From the NCBI GenBank assembly GCA_016196755.1, contig JACPXC010000007.1, positions 62,001-126,000 of the forward strand: a DNA stretch of 64,000 nucleotides, read 5' to 3'. Shown here one piece after another: positions 17,065 through 28,811 of the stretch. Made by a program: the position numbers and the translations under genes. Positions within the stretch are counted from its first letter, which is position 1. The number at the start of each line of letters is the position of its first letter. The notes beneath the pieces were generated by a model. It had not been told where the DNA came from. It worked only from the letters and a program-made list of their open reading frames with translations, and made no database searches. The stretch comes from Elusimicrobiota bacterium. Its GTDB lineage: Bacteria > Elusimicrobiota > Elusimicrobia > UBA1565.

Positions 17065-18311
17065 ACCTCCCCCTCCTGGCGGCCGCGCTTTTCTTGGCGC
17101 CCGCCTCCAATGCCGCGGAACCCACCCCGCGGCTCCTGAGCTGGCAGGAGTGCGTATCGCTGGCCGGCCGCCTCAACCCCGACCTGCTCTCCTCTCGCCT
17201 CTCGGTCGAAGCGGGCTCGCAGCGCTACTGGAGCAGCGTCAACGGCCTCCTGCCGCGGGTCTCGCTCTCCAACCGCGTCAGCGACTCGAACTCCGCCACC
17301 GGCGCCTCGCGCTGGACCGCCGACGGCACCGCCTCGCTAGACGTCTTCAACCTGGCGACCTACTCCCGGGTCAGCGCCTCCTCGGCCTCGCTGCGCCGCG
17401 CCGAGGCCGCCCTGCGCCTGCGCTCGGCCGAGATCCGCCAAGCTCTGCGCCGCGCCTTCGCCCAGATGATCTTCGCCCAGGAGCAGGTCGCCGTCGCCGA
17501 CCGCATCCGCGACCTGCGCCGGCGGAACGCCGAGCTCGTGGGACTAAAATACGCCTCGGGCCGGGAGTCCAAGGGCAACAGACTGCGCTCCGAGGCCGGA
17601 CTGACCGAGGCCGAGGTGGGCCGCGCCCAGGCCGCGCGCGCTCTGCGGGTCGCGCGCCGCGAGCTCTCGCGCCGGCTGGGCCTCGAGGCCGACGAGGTCC
17701 TGCTCGCCACCGGGACCCTGGCCATCGCCCCCGTGCCGCCGGCGCCCGACTCGGCCGCCCTGGCCGCCGTCCACCCGGCGGTCCAGCAGAGCGCGGCCTC
17801 CGAGGCCCTGGCCCGCGCGGCGCGGACCGAGGCTCGCGCCGGCTTCATCCCCTCCCTGTCGGTGAGCGCCTCGAAGGGCCTGAGCGGTCGCTCCTACTTC
17901 CCCGAAAAGCCGTCCTGGAGCGCGTCCGGGAGCCTGAGCCTGCCGCTCTTCGGCGGCGGCCCGACGGCGGCCTATCACGTCGCCTCGGCGGCGGGCCACG
18001 ACGTCGCGCGCGCCGCCCAGGACCTGCGTTCCGCCCGCGAGTCGGCGCGTACCGCCATCGAGACCGCCTGGGCCGGCCTCGCCGACAACGCCGACCAGCT
18101 CAAGGTCCAGAGCGCCTTCCTCGAGGCCGCCCGCCAGCGCAACGAGGAGTCCTCGGTGCGCTACAGCTCGGGCCTCATGAGCTTCGAGAACTGGGAGCAG
18201 GTGGTCACCGACCTCGTCAACTTCGAGCGCAGTTGGGTCCGCGCCCGCCGCGACGCCTTCATCGCCGAGACGGACTGGGACAATTCCACGGGCAGGGCCT
18301 TGGGGGAATGA
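17061..18311 (+). CDS. TolC-family outer membrane efflux protein
   Basis: 416 residues from GTG 17061, overlapping the previous stop. Signal peptide at residues 1-19. The two internally similar halves of the OEP family are visible: SWQECVSLAGRLNPDLL at the start of repeat 1; strand-turn regions around VSLSNRVSDSNS and SLSVSASKGLSG; long coiled-coil helices rich in Ala/Arg/Glu; the late NEESSVRYSSGLMSFENW typical of the second helix pair. It forms the trimeric outer-membrane channel for the MacAB-like pump encoded next. Confidence 0.89.
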   Translation: MNLPLLAAALFLAPASNAAEPTPRLLSWQECVSLAGRLNPDLLSSRLSVEAGSQRYWSSVNGLLPRVSLSNRVSDSNSATGASRWTADGTASLDVFNLATYSRVSASSASLRRAEAALRLRSAEIRQALRRAFAQMIFAQEQVAVADRIRDLRRRNAELVGLKYASGRESKGNRLRSEAGLTEAEVGRAQAARALRVARRELSRRLGLEADEVLLATGTLAIAPVPPAPDSAALAAVHPAVQQSAASEALARAARTEARAGFIPSLSVSASKGLSGRSYFPEKPSWSASGSLSLPLFGGGPTAAYHVASAAGHDVARAAQDLRSARESARTAIETAWAGLADNADQLKVQSAFLEAARQRNEESSVRYSSGLMSFENWEQVVTDLVNFERSWVRARRDAFIAETDWDNSTGRALGE

Positions 18312-19309
18312 ACATGAGACGATGGATCATCGCGGCGGTCCTGGCCGCGGGGCTGGGGGCCGCCTGGTTCCTGAGCCGCGGCGCGGGCGCCGACGCAGAA
18401 TCCTCGCGCGGCGTCGCGGCGACCGTCGGCCGGGTCGAGGAGTCCGTCGAGACCACCGGCGAGGTCGTCCCCCTCAACCGCGTCGAGATGAAGCCCCCCA
18501 TCTCCGGGCGCATCGAGAAGCTCCTGGTCGACGAGGGCAGCTTCGTGAAGGCCGGGCAGATCGTGGCCTGGCTCAGCTCCGCCGACCGCGCGGCCATCCT
18601 CGACGCCGCGCGGGCCAAGGGCCCGGAGGAGCTGGCGCGCTGGGAGGACACCTACAAGGCCACGCCGATCGTCGCCCCCATGTCGGGGACGATCATCCTG
18701 CGCAACGTCGTGGTCGGCCAGACCGTCGACGGCGGGACCGTCCTGTTCGCGCTGGCCGACAAGCTCATCGTCCTGGCCCGGGTCGACGAGACCGACATCG
18801 GCCGGGTCAAGCCCGACATGGCGGCGCGCATCATCCTCGACGCCTACCCGGATTCCCCGATCGAAGGGAAGGTTTCCACCCTGCTCTTCGAGGGCAAGAA
18901 CGTCTCCAACGTCATCACCTACGGGGTCAAGGTGGAGCCGAAGGAGGTCCCGCCGTTCTTCCGCTCCCAGATGACGGCCAACATCAAGCTCCTCGTGCGC
19001 AGCCGCGAGGACGCCGTCCTGGTCCCCCTGGCCGCGATCAACGCCGGCCGGCGCGGCGGCAAGCGGGTGATGGTCCCCGGCCCCGACGGCAAGCCCGTTC
19101 CCCGGGAGGTCAAGACGGGCTCCGAGATGGGCGACAAGGTCGAGATCCTCGAGGGCCTGGAGGCGGGCGAGACCGTCCTCATCGTGCGCCGGCGCTACTC
19201 CCCCCAGCGCGCCAACTCGAGCCCCCTCGTCATGGGCGGGCGGCCGAAGGAGAAGGGCGGCGGGCAAGACTCCGGCCGCGGACGCCGCGGGGGCGGCGGA
19301 GGGAACTGA
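18308..19309 (+). CDS. macA: MacA-like periplasmic adaptor with an unusually short hairpin
   Basis: 333 residues (start at 18308, or two codons later). Residues 5-20 anchor the protein. The lipoyl halves are recognisable: IEKLLVDEGSFVKAGQIVAWL and the mate TIILRNVVVGQTVDGGTVLF. Between them only ~35 residues remain, whereas MacA has a long alpha-helical hairpin there that docks to TolC. Beta-barrel and membrane-proximal domains follow (DETDIGRVKPDMAARI, VLVPLAAI, EILEGLEAGETVLI). The C-terminus is a Gly/Arg-rich tail. Its start overlaps the tolC stop. Confidence 0.88.
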   Translation: MNMRRWIIAAVLAAGLGAAWFLSRGAGADAESSRGVAATVGRVEESVETTGEVVPLNRVEMKPPISGRIEKLLVDEGSFVKAGQIVAWLSSADRAAILDAARAKGPEELARWEDTYKATPIVAPMSGTIILRNVVVGQTVDGGTVLFALADKLIVLARVDETDIGRVKPDMAARIILDAYPDSPIEGKVSTLLFEGKNVSNVITYGVKVEPKEVPPFFRSQMTANIKLLVRSREDAVLVPLAAINAGRRGGKRVMVPGPDGKPVPREVKTGSEMGDKVEILEGLEAGETVLIVRRRYSPQRANSSPLVMGGRPKEKGGGQDSGRGRRGGGGGN

Positions 19310-19313
19310 GCCC

Positions 19314-21293
19314 ATGGCCCTCATCGAGCTCGACGGCATAACGCGCTCCTACTTGGTGGGCGGCGAGGAGCTCAAGGTCCTCAAGGGCATCTCGCTCCGC
19401 ATCGAAGAAGGGGAGTTCGTCGCCGTCATGGGGCCCTCCGGCTCGGGAAAGTCCACGCTCACCCAGATCCTGGGCCTGCTCGACCGGCCGACCTCGGGAG
19501 CCTACCGCCTGCAGGGGCGCGACGTCTCGCGGCTCTCCGACGACGAGGGCGCGGCCCTGCGCTCGCGCACGATCGGCTTCATCTTCCAGATGTTCAACCT
19601 GCTGGCGCGCACCAGCACCTTAGACAACGTCGTCCTGCCGATGATCTACTCCGGCGCGCCCGACCGCGAGACGCGCGCCCAGGAGCTCCTCGCCGACGTG
19701 GGCCTCTCCGACCGGCTGGCCCACAAGCCCAACGAGCTCTCAGGCGGCCAGCAGCAGCGCGTGGCCATCGCGCGCGCCCTGGTCAACCGCCCGCGCATCA
19801 TCTTCGCCGACGAACCCACCGGCAACCTGGCCTCCGACCAGGCGTCGGAGATCATGGCTCGCCTCAAGCTCCTCAACCGGGCCGGGATCACCATCATCAT
19901 GGTGACCCACGAGCCCGAAGTGGCGGCCCACGCCGGGCGGATCATCCGCATCAAGGACGGCCTGGTGGTGGCCGACGAGCGAAACGAGGACCGCTCGGGC
20001 GGCGGGATCGCCGTCCTGACCGCTCCGGCGCGGCCCGCCCCGCCCGCCGAGGCCGTCCAAGTCGCCGCTCTGAGCGCCGCCGAGTTCCGCGAGTACGGCG
20101 CCTCGGCCCTGCGCGCCCTGGCCGCCAACAAGGTGCGCTCCGGCCTCTCGATGCTCGGCATCCTCATCGGCGTCGCCGCCGTCATCGCGATGCTGGCCGT
20201 CGGCCGCGGCGCGCAGAAGGCCATCGAGGCCCGGCTGGCCAGCTTGGGCTCGAACCTCCTCATGGTGCGCTCCGGCGCGCGCAACATGGGCGGGGTGCGA
20301 GGCGCCCGCGGGGCCGTGAGCCGTCTCACGCTCGACGACGTCAAAGAGCTGGCCAAGGCCCACCCCTCGATCAAGGCCATCGAAGGCAACGTCGGCGGCT
20401 CGGCCCAGGTCGTCTACGCCAACAAGAACGTCAACACCCAGGTCACGGGCGCCACCCCCCTCTTCGCCTCGATGCGCAACTCGGAGCCCGCCTTCGGACG
20501 CTTCTTCACCGAGGAGGAGGACGAGCTCCAGGCCCGCGTCGTCTTGATCGGCCAGACCGTGGCCAACAACCTCTTCGGGGAGGAGGACCCGGTCGGCAAG
20601 GAGGTCAAGCTCAACCGGGTCAACTTCCGCGTCATCGGCGTGCTCCCGCTCAAGGGCGCCAACACCTTCCGGGACCAAGACGACACCGTCCTCATCCCGC
20701 TGCAGACCGCGATGAAGCGGGCCTTGGGCAAGAGGTTCCTCGACACGATCGCCATAGAGTGCGAGACCCCCGAGTCGATCCCCGAGGTCATGGCCGACGT
20801 CACCGAAGTCATGCGCCGCCGCCACCGCCTGCCCGCCCAGCGCGAGGACGACTTCGAGATCCGCAACATGGCCGACATCCAGGCCGCCCTCTCCGGGACG
20901 ACCCAGACCTTCTCCCTGCTCCTCGGCATCGTCGCCGCGATCTCGCTCTTGGTCGGCGGGATCGGCATCATGAACATCATGCTGGTGTCGGTCAGCGAGC
21001 GCACCCGCGAGATCGGCCTGCGCAAGGCCGTCGGCGCGACCCGGCGCGCCATCCTGTCCCAGTTCCTGCTCGAGGCCGCCGTGCTGTCGACCCTCGGCGG
21101 GATCCTCGGCATCCTGCTCGGGACCTCGGTCTCCTTCATCCTGTCCACCTTCTCGGGCTGGCTGGCGGTTGTGTCCCCGGGCTCCGTCGCGCTGGCCTTC
21201 GTCTTCTCGGCGGGCGTGGGGATCGTGTTCGGCTTCTGGCCCGCGCGCAAAGCCTCGCTGCTCTCGCCGATCGAAGCCCTGCGCTACGAGTAG
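19314..21293 (+). CDS. macB: MacB-like ABC transporter (ATPase-permease fusion)
   Basis: 659 residues. ATPase domain 1-225: Walker A GPSGSGKST (40-48), Q-loop FQMFNLL, signature LSGGQQQR (142-149), Walker B IIFADEPTG (162-170), H-switch VTHEPE. The permease has one N-terminal membrane helix (~275), a large periplasmic domain (~300-525) and three C-terminal helices with the FtsX motif region (VSERTREIGLRKAVGA). MacB dimers act as mechanotransmitters that drive TolC-linked efflux of macrolides, toxins or lipoproteins. The gene follows macA by 4 nt. Confidence 0.95.
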   Translation: MALIELDGITRSYLVGGEELKVLKGISLRIEEGEFVAVMGPSGSGKSTLTQILGLLDRPTSGAYRLQGRDVSRLSDDEGAALRSRTIGFIFQMFNLLARTSTLDNVVLPMIYSGAPDRETRAQELLADVGLSDRLAHKPNELSGGQQQRVAIARALVNRPRIIFADEPTGNLASDQASEIMARLKLLNRAGITIIMVTHEPEVAAHAGRIIRIKDGLVVADERNEDRSGGGIAVLTAPARPAPPAEAVQVAALSAAEFREYGASALRALAANKVRSGLSMLGILIGVAAVIAMLAVGRGAQKAIEARLASLGSNLLMVRSGARNMGGVRGARGAVSRLTLDDVKELAKAHPSIKAIEGNVGGSAQVVYANKNVNTQVTGATPLFASMRNSEPAFGRFFTEEEDELQARVVLIGQTVANNLFGEEDPVGKEVKLNRVNFRVIGVLPLKGANTFRDQDDTVLIPLQTAMKRALGKRFLDTIAIECETPESIPEVMADVTEVMRRRHRLPAQREDDFEIRNMADIQAALSGTTQTFSLLLGIVAAISLLVGGIGIMNIMLVSVSERTREIGLRKAVGATRRAILSQFLLEAAVLSTLGGILGILLGTSVSFILSTFSGWLAVVSPGSVALAFVFSAGVGIVFGFWPARKASLLSPIEALRYE

Positions 21294-21815
21294 TCAGTCG
21301 GCCCAGGGGTCGGCCGGCGGCATGCGGCCGCTGTGGACCGTCTTGGCCAGCTTCTCCACCGGATAGCCCTGGGCCTTCGCGCGCGCCACGACAGCGTCGT
21401 AGACCGCGGGCTCGAGGGTCGGTGTCCGGCTGATGACCCAGAGCCGGTCGCGCGCCGGGTTGCCCACCGCGGCCCAGCGGTACTCGGGGTCGAGGTCGAT
21501 GACCCAGTAGTCCGAGCCGAAGAACAGGAAGAAGCGCGCGAAGAACTTGACCGTCGAGCCGGGCTCGGTAGGTTTGGCGACCCCGTTATAGGGTTTGTAC
21601 TTGGCGCCTTTATAGCAGGTATTGAGCAGGTCGAAGCCGCCGCCGTCGCGCAGGCGATAATGGACGACGGTATCGGAACAACCCGCCTGGGGTGCGTTGG
21701 GCAGGACGGCGACCTCGTACCAGGTACCCATGTACTTGGCCAGGTCCATGCTCCCGACGGTCTTCGGCGGGGCGGAGGCGGCCCAGACGGCGGCGGCGAG
21801 CAGCAGAGCCTTCAT
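21294..21815 (-). CDS. blc: Bacterial lipocalin (Blc family)
   Basis: 173 residues with a signal peptide but no lipobox Cys, so it is probably a soluble periplasmic protein. Lipocalin signatures: GTWYEVAVLPN (residues 30-40, containing the GxW motif), DLLNTCYKG, SDYWVIDLDPEYRWAAVG and the third motif RLWVISRTPTL. Blc proteins bind lysophospholipids or fatty acids in the envelope. Two Cys (45 and 67) could pair. The ATG overlaps the DUF1501 stop, so it is co-expressed with the following pair. Confidence 0.9.
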   Translation of the reverse strand: MKALLLAAAVWAASAPPKTVGSMDLAKYMGTWYEVAVLPNAPQAGCSDTVVHYRLRDGGGFDLLNTCYKGAKYKPYNGVAKPTEPGSTVKFFARFFLFFGSDYWVIDLDPEYRWAAVGNPARDRLWVISRTPTLEPAVYDAVVARAKAQGYPVEKLAKTVHSGRMPPADPWAD

Positions 21816-23031
21816 GAGAACACCCCGGTGGCCGGCCCCGGCTTGAAGCCGGGGAAGACCCCGGCCGCCGCGCTCAGCCCCATGGGCCCGCGCAAAGCCT
21901 CGCTCAACACCTGACGGTAATCGGTCGTGACGGCTAGGTCGCGCCCTTCGAACAGGGCCTCGCGCTCCAGCCCCGGCCAGCGGCCGTGGACCCGGCCGCC
22001 GCGCAGGCCGGGGCCCATGAGCATCATGACCGAGCCGTGGCCATGGTCGGTGCCGCGGTTACCGTTCTCCTGGACTGCGCGGCCGAACTCGGTCATCACG
22101 AGGAGCAGGGTCTCGCCGGCCTTCTCGCCCAAGTCCGCGCGGAAGGCGGCCAGGCCAGGCCCCAGCTCCCCCAAGCGCTGGGCCAGGCGCCCGGCATGGG
22201 CGCCCTCGTCGGCGTGGTGGTCCCAGCCGCCGGCCTCGACGAAGGCCAGGCGCACGCCCACGTCGGCCTTGAGCAGACGCGCCAGCTCGAAGAGGTCGCG
22301 CCCGAGCGGCCCCTTCGGATAACCGGCGGCCTCTTGGTCGCCCTTGCCCTTTCCCGGCAAGCGGCTCAGCAGGCCCGAGGCCTCGCGCAGGTCGTGCGCC
22401 GCGCCGGCCAAGAGGGCATCCACCGCCTCGTCGTACATCGCCTCGAAGCCGCCGACCTTGAGCCCGCCCTGGCGTACCTGGTCGGCGTCCGAGAAAGCCA
22501 TGGCCGGCGCGGCGCCGCGCAGGCTGCGCGGCAGGCGCGCGGCCACGGCCACCGCGGCCAGCGGCCCGGTCCGCCAGGACGGCGCGGCGGCCAGCGCGCG
22601 GTTCATCCAGCCGTCGGCCGCGGCGCGGCCGGTGACGCCGCACTCCATGTAGTCCTGGGCATCGAAGTGCGAGCGCGTGGGGTCCGGCGAGCCCGCGGCG
22701 TGGACGAACGCCAGGTCGCGCGAGCGGTAGAGCGGCAGGAGCGGGGCCAGCGACGGATGGAGCCCGAAGCGGCCGTCCAAGTCCAGACAGCCCCCGTCCG
22801 CGCCGGGGGCCGCCAGGGCGATGCTCGGGCGCAGACGCTTGTAGAGCGGGTCCTTCCAAGGCGCGAGGATGTTGAGCCCGTCGGCCGCGCCGCGCAGGAA
22901 CAGGACGGCCAGCGTGCGCTTGGTCGCCGCCGCGGCCGACGCGGCGCGCGCCAGCCAGGCCGGCAGCCCGCCGAAGCCGGCGGCCAAGCCGCCGCCTAGA
23001 GCGAGGAAGGAGCGCCGCGTCATGGGGCGGC

Positions 23032-23035
<4 letters not shown>
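21812..23035 (-). CDS. DUF1501 family protein with Tat signal
   Basis: 407 residues. The start MSRPMTRRSFLALGGGLAAG is a twin-arginine signal. DUF1501 hallmarks follow: LAVLFLRGAADGLNILAPW, FVHAAGSPDPTRSHFDAQDYME, GGWDHHADEG and TEFGRAVQENGNRGTDHGHG. The fold is sulfatase/alkaline-phosphatase-like, with many metal-type His/Asp residues, but no activity is established for the family. It is encoded with DUF1800, as is usual in Planctomycetes, Proteobacteria and others. Confidence 0.89.
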
Positions 23036-24617
<1,582 letters not shown>

Positions 24618-24621
<4 letters not shown>

Positions 24622-24767
24622 GTCTTACGCACCCGCTTATAGTCCGCCAGAGATTTGCCTTTGCCCGCTAAAGACTCGGCTTCTGCGCGCTTGAGGCGGC
24701 GACCCCAATCCAAATGGGACATCTCTGCCCGCGTTGCCAGCATCCCTTCCTGGGCGGTAATTGCCAT
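24618..24767 (-). CDS. Possible 49-residue small protein upstream of DUF1800
   Basis: Begins MAITAQEGMLATRAEMSHL and ends SLADYKRVRKT; stop TGA overlaps the DUF1800 start. It is charged, without membrane segment, and has no recognised motif. In its favour are the start/stop overlap and a perfect TATAAT at 24781-24776 only 8 nt before the ATG. Against it is the short length and lower G+C. It may be the tail of a decayed gene. Confidence 0.35.
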
Positions 24768-24775
24768 GCATCGGG

Positions 24776-24781
24776 ATTATA
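24776..24781 (-). promoter_or_regulatory. -10 element (TATAAT) leading to the 49-codon ORF and DUF1800 operon
   Basis: Perfect TATAAT on the minus strand within an AT-rich patch (24760-24850). No -35 match at 16-18 bp. Likely promoter of the small ORF/DUF1800/DUF1501/lipocalin transcript. The remainder of 24782-24903 shows no coding signal. Confidence 0.38.
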
Positions 24782-24903
24782 TATCGGAGCGCACTCGGAG
24801 TTTACGCTATCAACTGTCCACGGGGATCGTTCGATTCACGGATACGCAATTCGACTCTGCCTGGACGCAGTGCGATCGGATTCCTCCCTCTTGTCCAATC
24901 CGC

Positions 24904-24909
24904 TACAAT
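24904..24909 (+). promoter_or_regulatory. Possible -10 element of the acyl-CoA dehydrogenase/biotin transcript
   Basis: TACAAT 20 nt before the ATG at 24929; a weak TTCCTC lies 17 bp upstream. No operator for a biotin repressor (BirA-type palindrome) was recognised here. Confidence 0.28.
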
Positions 24910-24928
24910 GGCTTTCCCCGGGGGAACC

Positions 24929-26080
<1,152 letters not shown>

Positions 26081-26106
26081 GCCCGGAATTTCCTAGGATA
26101 CCCTCG

Positions 26107-27087
26107 ATGACGGCCCCCAAGACCCTCTCGGAAGTCCGCGAGCTCTACGCCCGGCCGCTGCTCGACCTCGTGTTCGAGGCCGCGGGCGTCCACAGGAGCC
26201 ACCACGACGCCTCCGAGGTCCAGCTCTGCACTTTGCTCTCGATCAAGACCGGGGGCTGCGCCGAGGACTGCGCCTACTGCCCGCAGTCGTCCCACCACAA
26301 GACCGCGGTCAAGGCCGAGCCCCTGCTGGAGACCGGCGCCGTGCTCGACGCCGCCCGCGCCGCGAAAGCCGCCGGCTCGACGCGCTTCTGCATGGGAGCG
26401 GCCTGGCGCGAGGCCGGCGACGGGCCGGAGTTCGAGCGCGTCCTCGACATGGTGCGCGGCGTCCGCGGACTCGGTCTCGAGGCCTGCTGCACGCTCGGCA
26501 TGCTGACCGAGGACCAGGCGAGGCGGCTCGCCGAGGCCGGTCTCACAGCCTACAACCACAACCTCGACAGCTCGGAGTCGTTCTACGGAGAGATCATCGG
26601 CACCCGCACCTACAAGGACCGACTCGACACCATCAAGGGCGTGGCCAAGGCCGGCATCTCGCTGTGCTGCGGCGGCATCCTCGGGATGGGCGAGAGCGCG
26701 GAAGACCGCGTGGGCCTGCTCCATACCTTGGCCTCCCTCGACCCCCAGCCCGAGAGCGTGCCGATCAACGCCCTCGTGCCGATCGACGAGACCCCGCTGG
26801 CCGGCCGCGCGCCGCTCGATCCCTTCGACTTCGTGCGCACGATAGCCGCGGCGCGCATACTGCTGCCTAAGGCGATGGTTCGCCTTAGCGCCGGCCGCCT
26901 GAGTCTTAGCCCCGAGGCCCAGGCCCTGGCCTTCCTCGCCGGGGCGAACTCGATCTTCACCGGGGAGAAGCTTCTGACCACGTCCAACCCCGGCGCGGAC
27001 CTCGACGCGGCCCTGCTGGGCTCCCTCGGGCTCAAGGGCCGGCCGCCGTGCAAAGACGATGAGCCCGCCCTTGCTGCACAGGCTTAG
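26107..27087 (+). CDS. bioB: Biotin synthase
   Basis: 326 residues. Radical SAM cluster motif CAEDCAYC (Cys51, Cys55, Cys58), then CPQSSHH, the Cys-rich ACCTLGML block, [12 protein letters not shown], the GGILGMGE element and VPINALVPI, all BioB hallmarks including the Arg/Cys ligands of the [2Fe-2S] cluster that donates sulphur. It converts dethiobiotin to biotin. Unlike most bio operons this one is ordered B-F-D-A. The 3' end overlaps bioF by 29 nt. Confidence 0.96.
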   Translation: MTAPKTLSEVRELYARPLLDLVFEAAGVHRSHHDASEVQLCTLLSIKTGGCAEDCAYCPQSSHHKTAVKAEPLLETGAVLDAARAAKAAGSTRFCMGAAWREAGDGPEFERVLDMVRGVRGLGLEACCTLGMLTEDQARRLAEAGLTAYNHNLDSSESFYGEIIGTRTYKDRLDTIKGVAKAGISLCCGGILGMGESAEDRVGLLHTLASLDPQPESVPINALVPIDETPLAGRAPLDPFDFVRTIAAARILLPKAMVRLSAGRLSLSPEAQALAFLAGANSIFTGEKLLTTSNPGADLDAALLGSLGLKGRPPCKDDEPALAAQA

Positions 27088-28204
27088 CCGAGAGCTCTCG
27101 GCTCTGCGCTCGACCTCGCGCCACCGCGCCCTCAAGCCCGCCGCCGGCGTCGACTTCACTTCAAACGACTATCTAGGCCTCGCCCGTCATCCCGCCCTGG
27201 CCGAGGCCGTCCGCGCCGCGCTCGACCGGACGGGAACGGTGGGCTCGGGCGGCTCGCGCCTCCTGCGCGGCAACCATCCGGAGCACGAGGCCCTGGAGGC
27301 GGCCGCCGCCAAGTTCTTCGGGTCCGAGAGCGCCCTCTACTGCGCCTCCGGCTTCGACGCGAACCTGGCCCTGTTCTCGACCCTGCCCTCGCGCCGCGGC
27401 GCCATCGTCCTAGACGAGCGCGTCCACGCCAGCGTCAAGGAAGGCGCCCGGGCGTCGTTTGCCAAGAAATACACGGCGCGCCACAACGACCTGGCCTCAT
27501 TCGACGCGGCCCTGACCAAGGCCCGCGCCGCCGGGGTCCACGACGTCTTCATGGCCGTGGAGAGCGTCTACAGCATGGACGGCGACCGCGCTCCTCTGGC
27601 GGCGCTCTTGGCCCTGGCCGAGAGCCACGAGGCCACCTTGGTCGTCGACGAGGCGCATGCCACCGGGCTCTTCGGGCCGCACGGACGGGGCCTCTGCGAG
27701 GGCATGAAGAGCCCCCTGCTCGTCTGCGTCCACACGGCCTCGAAGGCGCTCGGCGCCTCCGGGGCGCTGGTCTCCGGCAGCCGGCTGGTCACCGAGTACC
27801 TCGTCAACGCGGCGCGCCCGTTCATCTATTCGACCGCCCCCTCCCCGCTCATCGCCGCGGCGGTGCGCCGGGCCCTCGCGCTCATCGACGAGGAACCCTG
27901 GCGGCGCGAGCGGGTCCACTCACTGGTCAAGGCGGCCCGCCGTCTGCTGCCCCCATCCCTGTCGCGCTGGACCCTCGGCGGCGAACTGACCCCGATCCTC
28001 CCGGTATTCATCGGTGCGGAGGACGCCGCCCTAAGCGCCGCGCGCTACGTGTCGGAGCGCGGCCTCGACGTCCGGGCCATCCGCCCGCCCACCGTGCCGG
28101 AAGGGACCAGCCGCCTGCGCCTCTCCCTCAACGCCGGCCTCGACGAGAGCGACCTCGTCCGCCTGGCAAAGGCCCTGAAGGCCGCGGAGGCCGATGGAGC
28201 ATAA
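27059..28204 (+). CDS. bioF: 8-amino-7-oxononanoate synthase
   Basis: 381 residues. Alpha-oxoamine synthase marks: [66 protein letters not shown], and PLP lysine 229 in [11 protein letters not shown]. Condenses pimeloyl-ACP (or -CoA) with L-alanine. The start sits inside the bioB 3' end. Confidence 0.95.
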   Translation: MSPPLLHRLSRELSALRSTSRHRALKPAAGVDFTSNDYLGLARHPALAEAVRAALDRTGTVGSGGSRLLRGNHPEHEALEAAAAKFFGSESALYCASGFDANLALFSTLPSRRGAIVLDERVHASVKEGARASFAKKYTARHNDLASFDAALTKARAAGVHDVFMAVESVYSMDGDRAPLAALLALAESHEATLVVDEAHATGLFGPHGRGLCEGMKSPLLVCVHTASKALGASGALVSGSRLVTEYLVNAARPFIYSTAPSPLIAAAVRRALALIDEEPWRRERVHSLVKAARRLLPPSLSRWTLGGELTPILPVFIGAEDAALSAARYVSERGLDVRAIRPPTVPEGTSRLRLSLNAGLDESDLVRLAKALKAAEADGA

Positions 28205-28811
28205 ACGCATCGTCGTAGCCGGCACCGACACCGGCGTGGGCAAGACCATGGTCGCCGCGATGCTGACCCTGGGCCTCGACGCCTGCTACTTCAAGCCCCT
28301 GCAGTCCGGCACGCATGGCGGCACCGACACCGAGCGGGTGAAGGCGCTGACCGGCCTCTCCCCGGCGCACTTCCTGCCCGAGCGCTACGTCTTCAGCCGT
28401 CCGCTCTCCCCGCACCGGGCTTCCGAGCTCGACGGGGTGGAGATCAACCCCCGGGCGCTGACCCTGCCCCCGCCGGCCTCGCGGCCCTTGGTCGTCGAAC
28501 TGGCCGGAGGGCTCCTCGTGCCGGTGACCCGCAGCCTGCTCCAGGTCGACGTCCTCGCCTCCTGGCGCGTCCCGGTCGTCTTGTGCGCGCGCACCAGCCT
28601 GGGGACGATCAACCACACCCTGCTTTCGACCGAGGCCCTGCACCAGCGCGGCATCGAGGTCCTGGGCGTGGCGTTCGTCGGCGAGGCCAATGAGGATTCC
28701 GAGCGGACCATCTGCTCGTTTGCGGCCGTGCGGCGGCTGGGACGCCTGCCCTGGATCAAGAAGCCGACCGCCGCGGCCCTGCGCAAGGTGTTCAAGGGCT
28801 TCACGCTGTGA
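28194..28811 (+). CDS. bioD: Dethiobiotin synthetase
   Basis: 205 residues. P-loop GTDTGVGKT at 10-18, the KPLQSGTHGG substrate loop with catalytic Lys, VVELAGGLLVPV (EGAGG-like, here ELAGG) and the CARTSLGTINHTLLS block. ATP-dependent closure of the ureido ring of 7,8-diaminononanoate. Overlaps bioF by 11 nt and bioA by 4 nt. The Glu-Leu-Ala-Gly-Gly variant replaces the usual Glu-Gly-Ala-Gly-Gly. Confidence 0.94.
   Translation: MEHKRIVVAGTDTGVGKTMVAAMLTLGLDACYFKPLQSGTHGGTDTERVKALTGLSPAHFLPERYVFSRPLSPHRASELDGVEINPRALTLPPPASRPLVVELAGGLLVPVTRSLLQVDVLASWRVPVVLCARTSLGTINHTLLSTEALHQRGIEVLGVAFVGEANEDSERTICSFAAVRRLGRLPWIKKPTAAALRKVFKGFTL

Noticed and set aside
24782-24928. Riboswitch or BirA operator ahead of the acyl-CoA dehydrogenase/biotin genes
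   Set aside because: No conserved aptamer-like structure or biotin-operator palindrome could be recognised.
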